64,000 nt of DNA. Origin: Bicyclus anynana (taxonomy: Eukaryota; Arthropoda; Insecta; Lepidoptera; Nymphalidae). Under the pieces are notes generated by a model. The model was not told the origin of the DNA. It saw only the letters and a list, made by a program, of their open reading frames with translations, and searched no databases. The position numbers and the translations under genes were made by a program. This document shows, piece after piece, positions 33,352-43,983 of this stretch (within the stretch, counting starts at the first letter, position 1; each line of letters opens with the position of its first letter). The stretch spans positions 536,001-600,000 of the forward strand of contig NC_069109.1 in assembly GCF_947172395.1 (NCBI RefSeq), read 5' to 3'.

Positions 33352-34937
33352 CTACCTTACCTTATCAGCCGATAGACGTCCACTACTGGACATAGGCCTC
33401 TTGCATGGACCTCCAAGCACAACGGTCTCGAGCCGCCAGCATCCAGCGGCTCCCTGCAACCCGCTTGATATCCTCGGTCCACCTAGTGGGGGGTCGCCCA
33501 ACACTGCGCTTTCCGGTGCGGGGTCGCCATTCCAGCACCTTGGGACCCCAACGTCCATCGGCTCTCCGAACTATGTGGCCCGCCCATTGCCACTTCAGCT
33601 TCGCGACTCGCTGAGCTATGTCAGTGACTTTGGTTCGTCTGCGGATCTCCTCATTCCTGATTCGATCACGCAGAGAAACTCCAAGCATAGCTCGCTCCAT
33701 CGCCCGCTGAGTGACTTTGAGCCTTCTAATAAGGCCCATAGTCAGCGACCAAGTCTCGGATCCGTATGTCATCACTGGCAACACGCACTGATCGAAGACT
33801 TTCGTCTTCAAGCACTGAGGAATTTCGGACGAAAAGATGTCGCGGAGTTTCCCGAACGCTGCCCAGCCGAGCTGGATTCGGCGATTCACCTCTTTCTCAA
33901 AATTGGACCTACCTAAATGGACTGTGTGTCCTAGGTATATATATTCGTCTACAATTTCGAGCGCAGAGTCCTCAACAATAACTGGGTGGAGCGGTACATG
34001 AGTATTAGTCATGATCTTCGTCTTGCTCATGTTCATTTTTAGGCCCACACGTTGAGAAACCCTGCTGAGGTCGTTGAGCATGGTACTAAGGTCCTCCAGA
34101 GTCTCTGCCATAATGACTACATCATCGGCAAAACGTAGTTGAGTGATGTACTCACCATTGATGTTGATGCCAAATCCGTTCCAGTCCAGAAGCTTAAAGA
34201 CATCTTCCAATGCAGCGGTAAATAGCTTTGGGGAGATCACATCTCCCTGCCGCACTCCTCGCTGCAGTTGGATTGGCCTCGTAGTCTGATCCTGTATACG
34301 GACTGACATGGTGGCGCTTTCATACAAACACTTCAACGCTTGAATGTACCTGTAGTCGATCCGGCATCTCTGCAAAGACCTCAGCACAGCCCAAGTTTCC
34401 ACCGAATCGAAGGCTTTCTCATAGTCCACAAACGCTAAGCAAAGTGGCTGGTTATACTCTTCGGTATTCTGTATAACCTGCCGCAGCGTATGAATGTGGT
34501 CTATGGTACTAAAGCCTGCTCGGAAACCGGCTTGTTCGGGAGGCTGGAAGTCGTCAAACCTACGGGCGAGACGATTCGTGATGACTCTCGAGAACAACTT
34601 GTAGACATGACTCAACAACGAGATGGGTCTGTAATTCTTCAGTAAGGTATTGTCACCTTTTTTGAAGAACAGAACCACCACGCTCCTGTGCCACGCCTTA
34701 GGTGTTGTACCCTCGTGAATGACGGAATTGAACAACCGCTGAAGGACCTTAAGTATCGGTTTTCCACCCGCTTTCAGGAGTTCTGCTGTGATTCCGTCAT
34801 CACCTGGTGCTTTGTTGTTCTTAAGTTGTTTGAGAGTCATACTAATCTCGTATAGGCTGACGTCCGGGATATCTTCGGTATAGTGTCGGGTCAATTTGGC
34901 TCTAGGATCTTTGGCCAAATTGTCAACAGGCTTTTGG
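33352..34937 (-). mobile_element. RTE-type LINE, reverse-transcriptase half (copy 1)
   Basis: One open frame (34918 to 33383, about 511 codons and open to the element's 5' edge) encodes a reverse transcriptase. Motifs in order are FFKKGD and NYRPISLL, PPEQAGFRAGFSTIDHI, motif A FVDYEKAFDS, motif B GVRQGDVISPKLF, motif C LRFADDV, then a C-terminal region with WQWAGHIVRRADGRW and RPPTRW. The apurinic endonuclease that opens a full RTE ORF is missing. A TAG replaces CAG near the C-terminus. The tail is (TAAGG)n. An 11-bp target duplication CTATGCCCAAC flanks it (33341-33351, 34938-34948). It is recent: nearly identical to 43984-45612. Confidence 0.93.
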
Positions 34938-34948
34938 CTATGCCCAAC

Positions 34949-35830
34949 ACCCAGAAGTTATTTGGTGACACGAAAATATGACACAAATTAAAATAAATTG
35001 TTTTTAAATATTATGATAGGTCACAAGTCCAATTCACTAACTAGGCCATAGCCACATAATCTAATTAAATTAACAACAAATCAATAAGTAACGCATTTTT
35101 TTGTAGTCTGTAAATCCCATTTTTAACACAAAATCACAATGTCAAAAAGACAGTGGTTTTGATCAGTTAACAATAAATTGATTGTGAATACGTGACTTAA
35201 GAGTTACTTACAATAGCTAATTGGTAATTTTCGTGTATTAAACTTACTCAAAGTTATAGAATAGACCAGCAGAGCTGTGCTCGGAGTTTTTATCTCTGCT
35301 TCATGATGGCACCCCCACGAAGGCTCCCTGCTTAATCTCTTTTAACATTCGTTTTACTTGCTCTTACACTATAAACAGTGGTTAACGATATTTCGGGAAA
35401 AAAACGACAAGGTGAAAAGTGCGGAATAATGGGGAAAAAACGGACAAATGGGGGAAAAGTGTTAAATTAAAAAAGCAAATTGCTGTTTTAAAAGGTAGGG
35501 CATTCTGTGTATACCGACTTCGAGGCATTATTGGTTCCGTAGACTTTACGTACACGAAATTTTTGAAAAAAAAAAATCAGTTGTCTGTAAAGACGGTTTA
35601 CTGACGAGAGTTGAACGTGACAACGTCAGAAAATACTGATTTAATGGTGACGTTTTTCAAAAGAAAGTTCCAATTAATTATTTAAAACAATAAATAAAAT
35701 ACTGTTCGTTTTTCAAAAATACTGTTTAATAATCTTCATAGACCAGAATATATTTTATTTTTTTGGAAAAAAAGTTGGCAACCCTAGAGCGAGGGAACGA
35801 CGCATGACGTCATCATTTTTCGAGTTCGCA
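34949..35830. other. No gene recognised
   Basis: AT-rich single-copy-looking sequence. A 61-codon frame at 35419-35604 is Lys-rich and without a domain. Confidence 0.5.
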
Positions 35831-35834
35831 TCTT

Positions 35835-36030
35835 TATCTATACTAATATTATAAAGCTGAAGAGTTTGTTTGTTTGTTTGATTGAACGCGCTAATCTCAG
35901 GAACTACTGATCCGATTTGAAATTTTTTTTTAGTGTTAGATAGTCCATTTATCGAGGAAGGCTATATATTATTCCCATATTCCTACGGGAACGGGAACCA
36001 CGCGGGTGAAACCGCGCGACGTCAGCTAGT
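35835..36030 (+). mobile_element. Helitron-like element (subfamily 1)
   Basis: Begins TCTATACTAATATTATAAAG and ends CGACGTCAGCTAGT. All blocks are present. Confidence 0.82.
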
Positions 36031-36151
36031 CGAATTATAAGACGTTTTTACGTCAAAAAAAACAATATATGTAATCAGTACATTAAATAAATTTAAGTTT
36101 GTCTGTGATTTCAAAATATCTGTGTTTTATTAAGTGTTTATTGTTATTTTG

Positions 36152-36325
36152 TCGTGAATAAGCTTTGTTGAAGGCGCCACTATTGGCGCGAACTTCGTGT
36201 CATAAATAAGTTTAGTTGAGGGCGCCACTGTTGGCGCGCAGTTCGTTGAGCGCCGCGTAAAAACGTGCTGCTCAGTAGGCACGCGCGAGCGAGTGAGTCT
36301 GTTCTTGACTAAGTGTGATTTTGTT
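36152..36325 (+). repeat. Copia-type 5' LTR
   Basis: Identical to 43696-43869. It contains two perfect hairpins, each GCGCCA-(4 bases)-TGGCGC, at 36174-36189 and 36222-36237, 48 bp apart, within a diverged tandem duplication. Unusually short for a Copia-type LTR. Confidence 0.88.
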
Positions 36326-38050
36326 GTTGTTGTTGAACCTGTGAGTGTGTTTTCGAACCGGCTTTTCCGAGTACTGGATATTAGAATCTTTTCACCAGGA
36401 TTCAGAGGAGAACAAGTGGTAAGTCGTTAAAAAATTTGTTCAAAATTTAAAACGATCTGAAATGAGTCAACTGTTAGTCGATGACGTAGCACGCTCGCAC
36501 TTGCGGTGTCATACAAATTTTCCCTCCGCGCACGTTCTTTGTTGTTGTTCACTGCTGTGCCGGGAAGCCTTGCGTCTTGGCGCGCAGAGAACTTTATCAC
36601 GTTTTAGTTTAAATTTGATTTGACTTTTTAAAATTTAAATTTTACATTGTTGTAAATAATTTTTGAAAAAGACGGAGGGAGTTTGTTCTAATATGATGAA
36701 TTTTGTTTTGTTTGTTTGGTTTGAATGTTCTAGTATGTGATGCGCTTTTGATCCCATTACAAGTTGATGATCAATCTCCGGCATACTTGTAAATAAGCAA
36801 TCATATGTTTTTATTAAACAAAAATTCAGAGACAATTCAGAGAAGATGTTTGTACAATAAAGTGTTTGGTAGATTTCAGAGTGAAGATTAAATATTTTCT
36901 ATTGTTTAATTTTTTGACTTGATATTTTTCAGAGTTTAAAATTCTTTTGATTAACAATTATTATTACAGTAGTAATTAAAAGTTCTTAATTTTTAACTTT
37001 GATTTCAATGTTTAAGTGAATAAATTCTAATTAACTTTAAAATTTATGACCGACTATATTTTTTTTACTTTTCAACTTGAAGTGAAACTTAAATTCAAAA
37101 TATTAGTAGAATTATTTTCTGAAGTTTGGTACCTTACTCTAATCTACCTTGTAGATAGACTTCGGTTGCTGGCCAAAGAAATATTTCTTTTTCATAAAAT
37201 GAAATTCAGAGTTTAATTAAATGTGATTTAAATGATTGTTTAAACAAAAATATTTAAATAAACAAATTTTGTTCTGGGGTCAGTGACTGGATGAAACTTA
37301 AGTTAAGTGGAGTCTAGTTAATTGACTAGGGAAATTTGAAGGATCTTACATTCTGCCCTACACATGTGCGTGCGCAACTGACTGATTCTTGTGGGTAACT
37401 CCCAAAATCAATTCTAAGTGAGTGGTGTGCATGTGTAGATAGCAAATCGAGTGATTTGAATTTCCTGTTCCGAATTATAACTAATTGATTTTTTATGGTT
37501 CAGTAGCAATAAACATTGCTTAATGAGTTGCAAATGGAGAAATTTACCTGGTACAACTAAGTTTTAGAGAGTTAGAAAAATTCAGAGATTAATCATTAAA
37601 AAAAAAAAATAATAATAATTAAGCCTGTTTTCCAAACCTGGATCAGATGGCGCACAATTCAGAGGTCTTTGGAGAGCTTGACGCACAAGTTTTGGAATAT
37701 GAAGAGTACATAAGGACTAGAACTGAGATAGAAAAGAATTCATCTGGTGAAGGTGAGACTTTTAATCTTTAAATTAAAATCATGTTTGCCATTATAAATT
37801 TGTTTATTAATTAAAATCAGAGCACTGTGAAAACAATTCAGAGGTCGAATATTTGAATGATTGAATCAGTTGGAATTCAATAACAAACTTTTGATATTTA
37901 AGAGTGAATGGTCAGATCTGACAATTTTCAGAGATAAACCGAGGTACTAATACAGAGAAAATTTTCACAGAACCTGCCATAACACCATCAGAAATAATTC
38001 AGAGTGGGGTCAATGATAACGAGATTCAGAGCAACGATGCGAACAACACA
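36326..38050 (+). other. Copia-type leader with TTCAGAG motifs and possible introns
   Basis: This 1.7-kb leader separates the LTR from the first long ORF. It carries 12 of the 24 TTCAGAG motifs of the element, at 36401, 36825, 36836, 36875, 36928, 37205, 37581 and further copies to about 38023. Splice-like signals include a donor gtaagt at 36419 and an acceptor (cctg..gatcag) at 37646 directly before an ATG. A second donor gtgaga lies at 37753 and an acceptor ttttcag at 37931. No primer-binding site was recognised with confidence. Confidence 0.6.
37647..37752 (+). CDS. Possible spliced N-terminal exon of the Copia-type gag
   Basis: An ATG immediately after an acceptor-like site opens 35 codons (MAHNSEVFGELDAQ...) and one base before a gtgaga donor. 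If joined to the acceptor at 37931/37932, the frame runs on for 39 open codons into the ATG at 38051 without a stop, giving gag about 75 extra acidic N-terminal residues. Supported only by splice-site likeness and frame agreement. Without splicing this frame stops soon after. Confidence 0.4.
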
Positions 38051-40459
38051 ATGGATCTTCAGAGATCATTGGTTTCAGCTCAGAAGTCAGCCAATGAAGT
38101 TTTGTCTCTCAGTCATGTCGACAAGGAAACAGAACGTCTTATAAAAAATGCAGTTGATAATATCAACTTGGCACACAAGAGAGTTCTGGAAGCAGAACGA
38201 CAGAAACTGAAGAATATTGAAGTACAAAAAGCTGGACAAATCAAAGAGATGCCAGCCGGTCAAACCTTTGCAAACACCACCATGCAGTTGATACCCAAAA
38301 TTCAGAGGACATATAAACTAACTTCCAAATCAAGTTATGAGGTTTGGTTGGACTGTCTCAGGACTGAACTAACGAGTTATCAGCTGATGTATCTGATTGA
38401 TTTCAGCCTGCCAGGGCCAGTAGGATTGACAGGGGTTGAATTAGCCTTGCAAAAGAACTTTGTTAAAGATATTATAATAAGCCATATTGATGAAGAATAC
38501 CACAAAAAGATTCTTGGAATGACAGAACCCACAGAGATTTTACGCAAACTAAGAGACAGCAGAAAGGGTGAGGTGATGTCGACCCCAACTTCCATAAGAA
38601 CCAAACTTTACAATGTAAGAATGAAGAAAGGAGAAAAAGCCCAAACCTTTTGCGAACGATTCGATCAAATCATACGTGAACATGAGCTTAGTGACGACCC
38701 TGTCAAGCTCACGGATCAAGAAAAACGGTCAACCTTTTATCAAGCAATAATTGGGATTATGCCAGAAGTGAGGCGCACTGACTCAGCGGTCATAGCAACC
38801 ACAGGAAAGGAGATGACTATGGAACAACTGAGGAAAAGTATACAAAGAATTCAGGAAGATGAAGAAAGTCATGATAATTCAGAGTCGACTCCATCAGTAT
38901 CTCGTGTCAAAATACCAAAACAAAACAAGTGTCACAGGTGCAACAGCCCTGGGCACTGGAAACAGCAATGTCCTTTGATAAGGACAAACCAATGGTTTTG
39001 CTATTATTGCAACAGAGTGACTGATCATAGAGGAGATCAGTGTCCCTCCAAGGTTGAGCATCCACAGTGGAACAATTTCAAAAGAAGATTCGACAGAGAA
39101 GATGAACCCAGTGCACCTCACGTCAAGAGGCCAAGGTTGATACAAAGTGGCAGAGGCTCGTACCAATTCAGGGGCCAAAATTTCAGAGGCAGAGGTCAGC
39201 CAAGAGATAGAGGTACAGGAAGAGGTTCAAGACATCAATATGCGGCACGGAGAGCTGAATATGAAGAGGGAGACACTACCCACCAAGAAGAAGAATATAC
39301 AGAGAACGATTCAGTCTATGATAAACAACAAGGTAAGAAATTACAAGTTGAATTTATTGCAGACTCTGGTGCTACAGAGCACATAGTAAACAAGAGCTTT
39401 ATTTTAACTGATTTTAAAGTCTCGAAAAATGGAATTATCAAAAGTGCAAACAAAAATAAATGGGCTGACATTGCGATAGATGGTACTGGCAATCTGACTT
39501 TCAAAAGCAATGTAGCACAAAATAAAGTTATTAAACTAGTCAATGTTATTGCTGCAAAGAATGTTTCAGAGAATTTGTTATCTTTACGCAAACTTGTAGA
39601 TGCAGGGTTTTGTATATTTTTAAATGACAAAATATTCAGAGTGTACGACAAAGATAATAAGAAAACAATATTCAGCGGACAATATCAAAAACCAAATTGG
39701 GTTGTAAAATTTGAAGTCGAAAACGGTTTTGAAAATTCAAGTTCAGAATCAAATGAGTACAACGAGTATAGTTGTACAGCTTGCATTGCTGAATTCAATG
39801 AGCCACTCGAACAATCACAGGCAAACAATGAAAGCTTGAATTCAAACAATTCGGAGGGAGTTAAGGAAAATTCCGGACAAGACGAGACATTTGTGCCTAT
39901 GATTGGGAGGGAGAAACCAGAAAAGCTCATTGATTCAAACTCAGAGGATATCAATTCAGAGAAGGTTAATTCGGAGACGATTGATTTAGAGAAAACGTAT
40001 ACAGTAAAAGAGGCAGGTAATTTACCACGAAAAGTACTGAATGGTGAAGATCCTGAAGATATAAAAAACCTTTTGCAAATGGCAACGGAATTTGCACCAA
40101 CGAACCCACAATCTAATGAGTCTCTGAGTGACGGTATGTTGTGGCACAAAAGATTAGGTCATGCGTCTTTAAATTACCTCAGAATGCTGCAAAAGAAAGA
40201 GGAAAGATTAAAACATGTCAAATTCGACGACTCAATTAAAGAGTGTGAACAATGTATTTTGTCAAAAATGGAAAAGTTACCTTTCAAAGAATATAGAAGA
40301 AGAGCACAGAGGCCAATGGAAATCATACATACAGATATAATGGGTGTGATAAAACCAAACTCGTGGCCAGGACAAAAAAGATATATCATAACATTCGTCG
40401 ATGATTATTCTCGATATGCAAAAATATACTGCTTAAAAACAAAAAACCGAATCAGGTGA
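38051..40459 (+). pseudogene. Copia-type gag-protease-integrase ORF, ends at a frameshift
   Basis: The 802-codon frame holds the following in order. Gag comes first, with a CCHC zinc knuckle CHRCNSPGHWKQQC (about residue 293) and a second C-X2-C-X5-H-X4-C motif just after. An RG-rich basic stretch follows. The aspartic protease motif is IADSGATEHIV (about 435). The integrase zinc-binding region is WHKRLGHAS...CEQC (about 697-735). The integrase core start carries the first catalytic Asp in IIHTDIMG. The frame is lost in an A-rich run near 40440-40455 and stops at 40459; the rest of integrase continues in another frame. A one-base gain in the homopolymer explains the break. Confidence 0.92.
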
Positions 40460-42224
40460 AGCATTAGAGAAATATCTGACAACTACAAGGAATCATCTAG
40501 GTTCAAATGAGAAAGTATGTTACATCAGATCAGATCGTGGTACCGAGTACACGGGTGGAAAATTTGCAGAGGTTATGAAAAAGGAAAATATAGAACCAAA
40601 TTATGGACCACCATACACACCAGAACTTAACGGAGTAGCTGAAAGATTCAACAAAACAATCGAGCAAAAAACCAGAGCAATGATGTGTGATTCTGGACTG
40701 TCAAACACAATGTGGGAGTTCGCAGTCGAAGCAGCAGTTCATTCTTACAATATCACACCACACAAATCAATCGATTATGAGGTTCCATTGTTGAAACTTT
40801 CACCGAATAGCAGATGTCACCTAGAAGAGTTAAGGAGGTTTGGATGCATTGCATACATGAAACTGCCAAAAGCAGAAACGAAATTCAGCAACACAGCTTT
40901 GAAAACAGTTTTGGTAGGACATACATCAACTGGTTACATTCTATGGCACCCGAGTTCTAGAAAATTCCTGGAATCTAGACACGTAAAATTCATAGAGAAG
41001 TTGGTGTACAAGGATGTGTACAAAAACAAGCCAGATGAGAAAAACACGGAGTATGCGATGATAGAATTCCATTCCAAAGAAGAAGATACTTCAGAGATCA
41101 AAGAGACAAAACCTCGAAGGCGAGGAAGGCCTAAGAAATCTGATTCAGAAAAACAGAAGCACAACGAACTTGCAAAACAAAATAACTCAGAAGTCACCGA
41201 AAAATCAGAGAAGAAATTGGGTGAACCCATAAAACCTGTTAGACCAAAAACATCTCAAAATCTACATGAAAGAAAAACAGAAGTGAAATCTCCAGAGAAA
41301 CAAACAAACAAAAAAGAGCAACTAAATGAAGGACCAATGACAAGAAGTAGATCAAAGAAAGTTACAGACACAAGTTTTGCAAGATACACAAGTGTCCTGG
41401 GATCACAAGAAGAACAAAAAGATGAGTTTGGTCATATTCTACTCGCAAACATACATAAAGATCCAACTACATATGAAGAGGCAATGAATTCAGAAGACAA
41501 AGAATCATGGATACAAGCAATAAACGAGGAACTAGAATCGATGAGAGAAAACCAGGTGTGGAATATAGTCGATAGACCAAAAGAGACTCAAGATGGAAAG
41601 AAGCCAAACATAATCGATTCAAAGTGGGTATTCAAACGAAAAGTAGAGGAAGATGGAAAATCTAAATTCAAAGCCAGACTGGTGATCAGAGGATTCAAAG
41701 ACAAAAATGTATACGGATTGAAAGAAACATATGCACCAGTCTCTAGATTATCTTTAATCAGAGCAGTAATATCTGTTGTTAACAAAGAAGATTTGGATAT
41801 GTGCCAAATGGATGTGAAGACTGCATTTCTGTATGGAGAATTAGAAGAAGAAGTTCATATGGAAATTCCACTTGGCTTAGAAAATTCAGAGAAAACTAGA
41901 AAATACAAAGTATGCAAATTGAAAAGATCTTTGTATGGTCTGAAGATAAGTCCAAAGAAGTGGAACATAAGATTCTCAGAAGAAATGAGATCATTGGGTC
42001 TGGAAAACGATTTACATGATCCATGTCTATTTACATGGAGACAAAATGGTAAAGTAGCAACAGTTGTCTTATATGTAGATGACATGTTGATAATAAGCAA
42101 CTGTCCAGAGAAAATGCAACAAATCAAAACTCACCTGAGTAAAGCTTTCCAGATGAAAGATCTAGGTGAACCGAAAAATTTCCTAGGAATGACAATTCAG
42201 AGAAACAGAGAAGAAAGCACATAA
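40460..42224 (+). pseudogene. Copia-type integrase (rest) and reverse transcriptase, frame 2
   Basis: The frame continues from just upstream of 40460, although the first ATG is at 40575. It holds the second catalytic Asp (IRSDRGTEY) and the catalytic Glu (ELNGVAERFN). A Lys-rich integrase C-terminus and the reverse transcriptase follow: KWVFKRK, KARLVIRGF, MDVKTAFLYGELEEE, RSLYGLK and the YVDDM active site. The frame ends at 42224 after a one-base loss around 42218, with the downstream part in the third frame. Otherwise the coding sequence looks well preserved. Confidence 0.92.
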
Positions 42225-43114
42225 TAATCCATCAAGCTGCATACACGGAGAAAGTGCTAGAAAAGTTCAACATGAAAGATTGCAAACCACAAAGTACACC
42301 AATGGTAACTCGCCAGGTGGATAACAGAAACAAGAGACAAAAACCAGACTCGGAAAGTTTACAAGAAAGCACTGAAACAAAAAGAGTACCTTATAGAGAA
42401 GCGATTGGTAGCTTGATGTACCTAGCAAATGCTACAAGACCTGACATAGCATACGCAGTGAATTATCTTGCAAGAAAACAACTGAACCCAACAGAGGATG
42501 ACTGGAATGATGTCAAAAGAATTTTTAGATACCTGAGAGGAACAACCAGCCTGGGATTGAAATACAAATCCACATCAGAAAACCTAGAAGCATTTACAGA
42601 CGCTTCATTCAGAGACTGCCAAGATTCAACATCCACTGGTGGATATGTGATAAAGCTATTCGGAGATGTAATTGCTTGGAAAAGTCATAAGCAATCGTAT
42701 GTCACACTATCCACTTGCCAGGCAGAATATTTAGCAATGAGTGATGCTAGCCAAGAGCTCATATCACTGGATAAATCTGTGAGATACATAATAGGAAAAA
42801 CATTGTATCCAGCAACGATCTGGTGTGATAACAGGTCAGCCAGAGACTGCACAGAGATGGATGGAAGTCACAAACTCAAGACATTCGATCAGAAAATTAG
42901 GGACATTCAAAAAGAGTTGGAACTCAGAGAGAAAACAGGGAACAGAAAACAAATGGCAGATACTCATGGCGACTTTGTGAAACAATGTGTGGATGAGAAA
43001 AAGGTCAAAGTACTCTGGATTTCAACAGAAGAAAATCTGGCAGATATAATGACTAAACCCTTGCCTCAAAAGTCGCACACATACTTGAGAAACAAGGTCT
43101 CAGCCATGGACTAA
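42225..43114 (+). pseudogene. Copia-type RT tail and RNase H, frame 3
   Basis: The frame continues after the second frameshift. It carries the RT tail (YREAIGSLMYLANATRPDIA, LARKQLNPT) and RNase H with FTDASF, STSTGGYV, the CQAEYLAMS catalytic region and the terminal DIMTKPLP motif. It stops at 43114, 570 bases before the polypurine run. Confidence 0.92.
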
Positions 43115-43339
43115 TTAATAAGGCACTTCTAAAATAAAGAATGAACTTTATGTAAAGAAAACAGATTTAGAAAATTGTTAAAGCACTTATTTATATTTGC
43201 ACTTAAATATAAATTTAACAAGACAAATTTCAGAGGAAAACCAATGCCGATTTTTGATTTCAGGACAGCTGTAACTTAACAACATGTAAACGATAATTAC
43301 AGACAGAATCGAAGTTTCAAACTCAAATTACAAACTAAG

Positions 43340-43682
43340 AATCAATAATCAAGTCAAATTGAAATGTGATTACAATTTAAGTTAAGTCAAATACAAAGTT
43401 CATTTTAAGTTGATTAAAAATCAAAATTAGTTTAAGTGATTGTTGGAAAAATTAATATTAAACTTGTTTAGATAAAGTAAATCAACACAAATTACTCAAC
43501 TCTCAATTAATCAATTAATTACTCAACTCTCAATTAATCAATAATCAAGTCAAATTCAAAAGTGATTACAATTTAAGTTAAGTCAAATACAAAGTTCATT
43601 TTAAGTTGATTAAAATCAAAATTAGTTTAAGTGATTGTTGGAAAAATTAATATTAAACTTGTTTAGATAAAGTAAATCAACA
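43340..43682 (+). repeat. Two-copy repeat before the polypurine tract
   Basis: About 145 bp (from AATCAATAATCAAGTCAAAT to AGATAAAGTAAATCAACA) occurs at 43340-43486 and again at 43540-43682. A 25-bp tandem ATTACTCAACTCTCAATTAATC repeat lies between. It is part of the element's 3' untranslated region. Confidence 0.88.
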
Positions 43683-43695
43683 AAGGGAGGGAGTA

Positions 43696-43869
43696 TCGTG
43701 AATAAGCTTTGTTGAAGGCGCCACTATTGGCGCGAACTTCGTGTCATAAATAAGTTTAGTTGAGGGCGCCACTGTTGGCGCGCAGTTCGTTGAGCGCCGC
43801 GTAAAAACGTGCTGCTCAGTAGGCACGCGCGAGCGAGTGAGTCTGTTCTTGACTAAGTGTGATTTTGTT
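43696..43869 (+). repeat. Copia-type 3' LTR
   Basis: Identical to the 5' LTR, with hairpins at 43718-43733 and 43766-43781. Preceded by the polypurine run. Confidence 0.88.
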
Positions 43870-43983
43870 TGTTTTAATTAATACAGTGTCTTGAAGAAAC
43901 ATTGTGTCGTGTGTGTTAAGTTATTTAACCTTTTCCTGCCACAAATATATTTACTCCTACATATTTAAACGATACTAAAATAC

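Larger units (their letters stand above)
36152..43869 (+). mobile_element. Copia-type LTR retrotransposon, nearly complete
   Basis: Two 174-bp direct repeats, identical base for base, enclose a gag-protease-integrase-RT-RNase H coding region in Copia (Ty1) order, integrase before reverse transcriptase. A purine run AAAGGGAGGGAG (43682-43693) stands just before the 3' repeat, as expected for the polypurine tract. Two single-base frameshifts break the coding region (near 40445 and 42218). The repeat ends lack the usual TG...CA, and no clean target duplication is visible, so the outer edges may be off by a few bases. Identical LTRs suggest a recent insertion. Confidence 0.92.

Noticed and set aside
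33263..33916. 217-residue plus-strand protein (and its twin near 44034-44549)
   Set aside because: Antisense shadow of the RTE reverse-transcriptase frame.
38051..43114. Two separate functional Copia genes
   Set aside because: The frames split domains (integrase core, RT tail) in mid-domain, so they are frameshift breaks, not gene borders.
43870..43972. Longer Copia LTR extending to the RTE copy
   Set aside because: The sequence after 43869 differs from that after 36325, so the shared repeat is only 174 bp.
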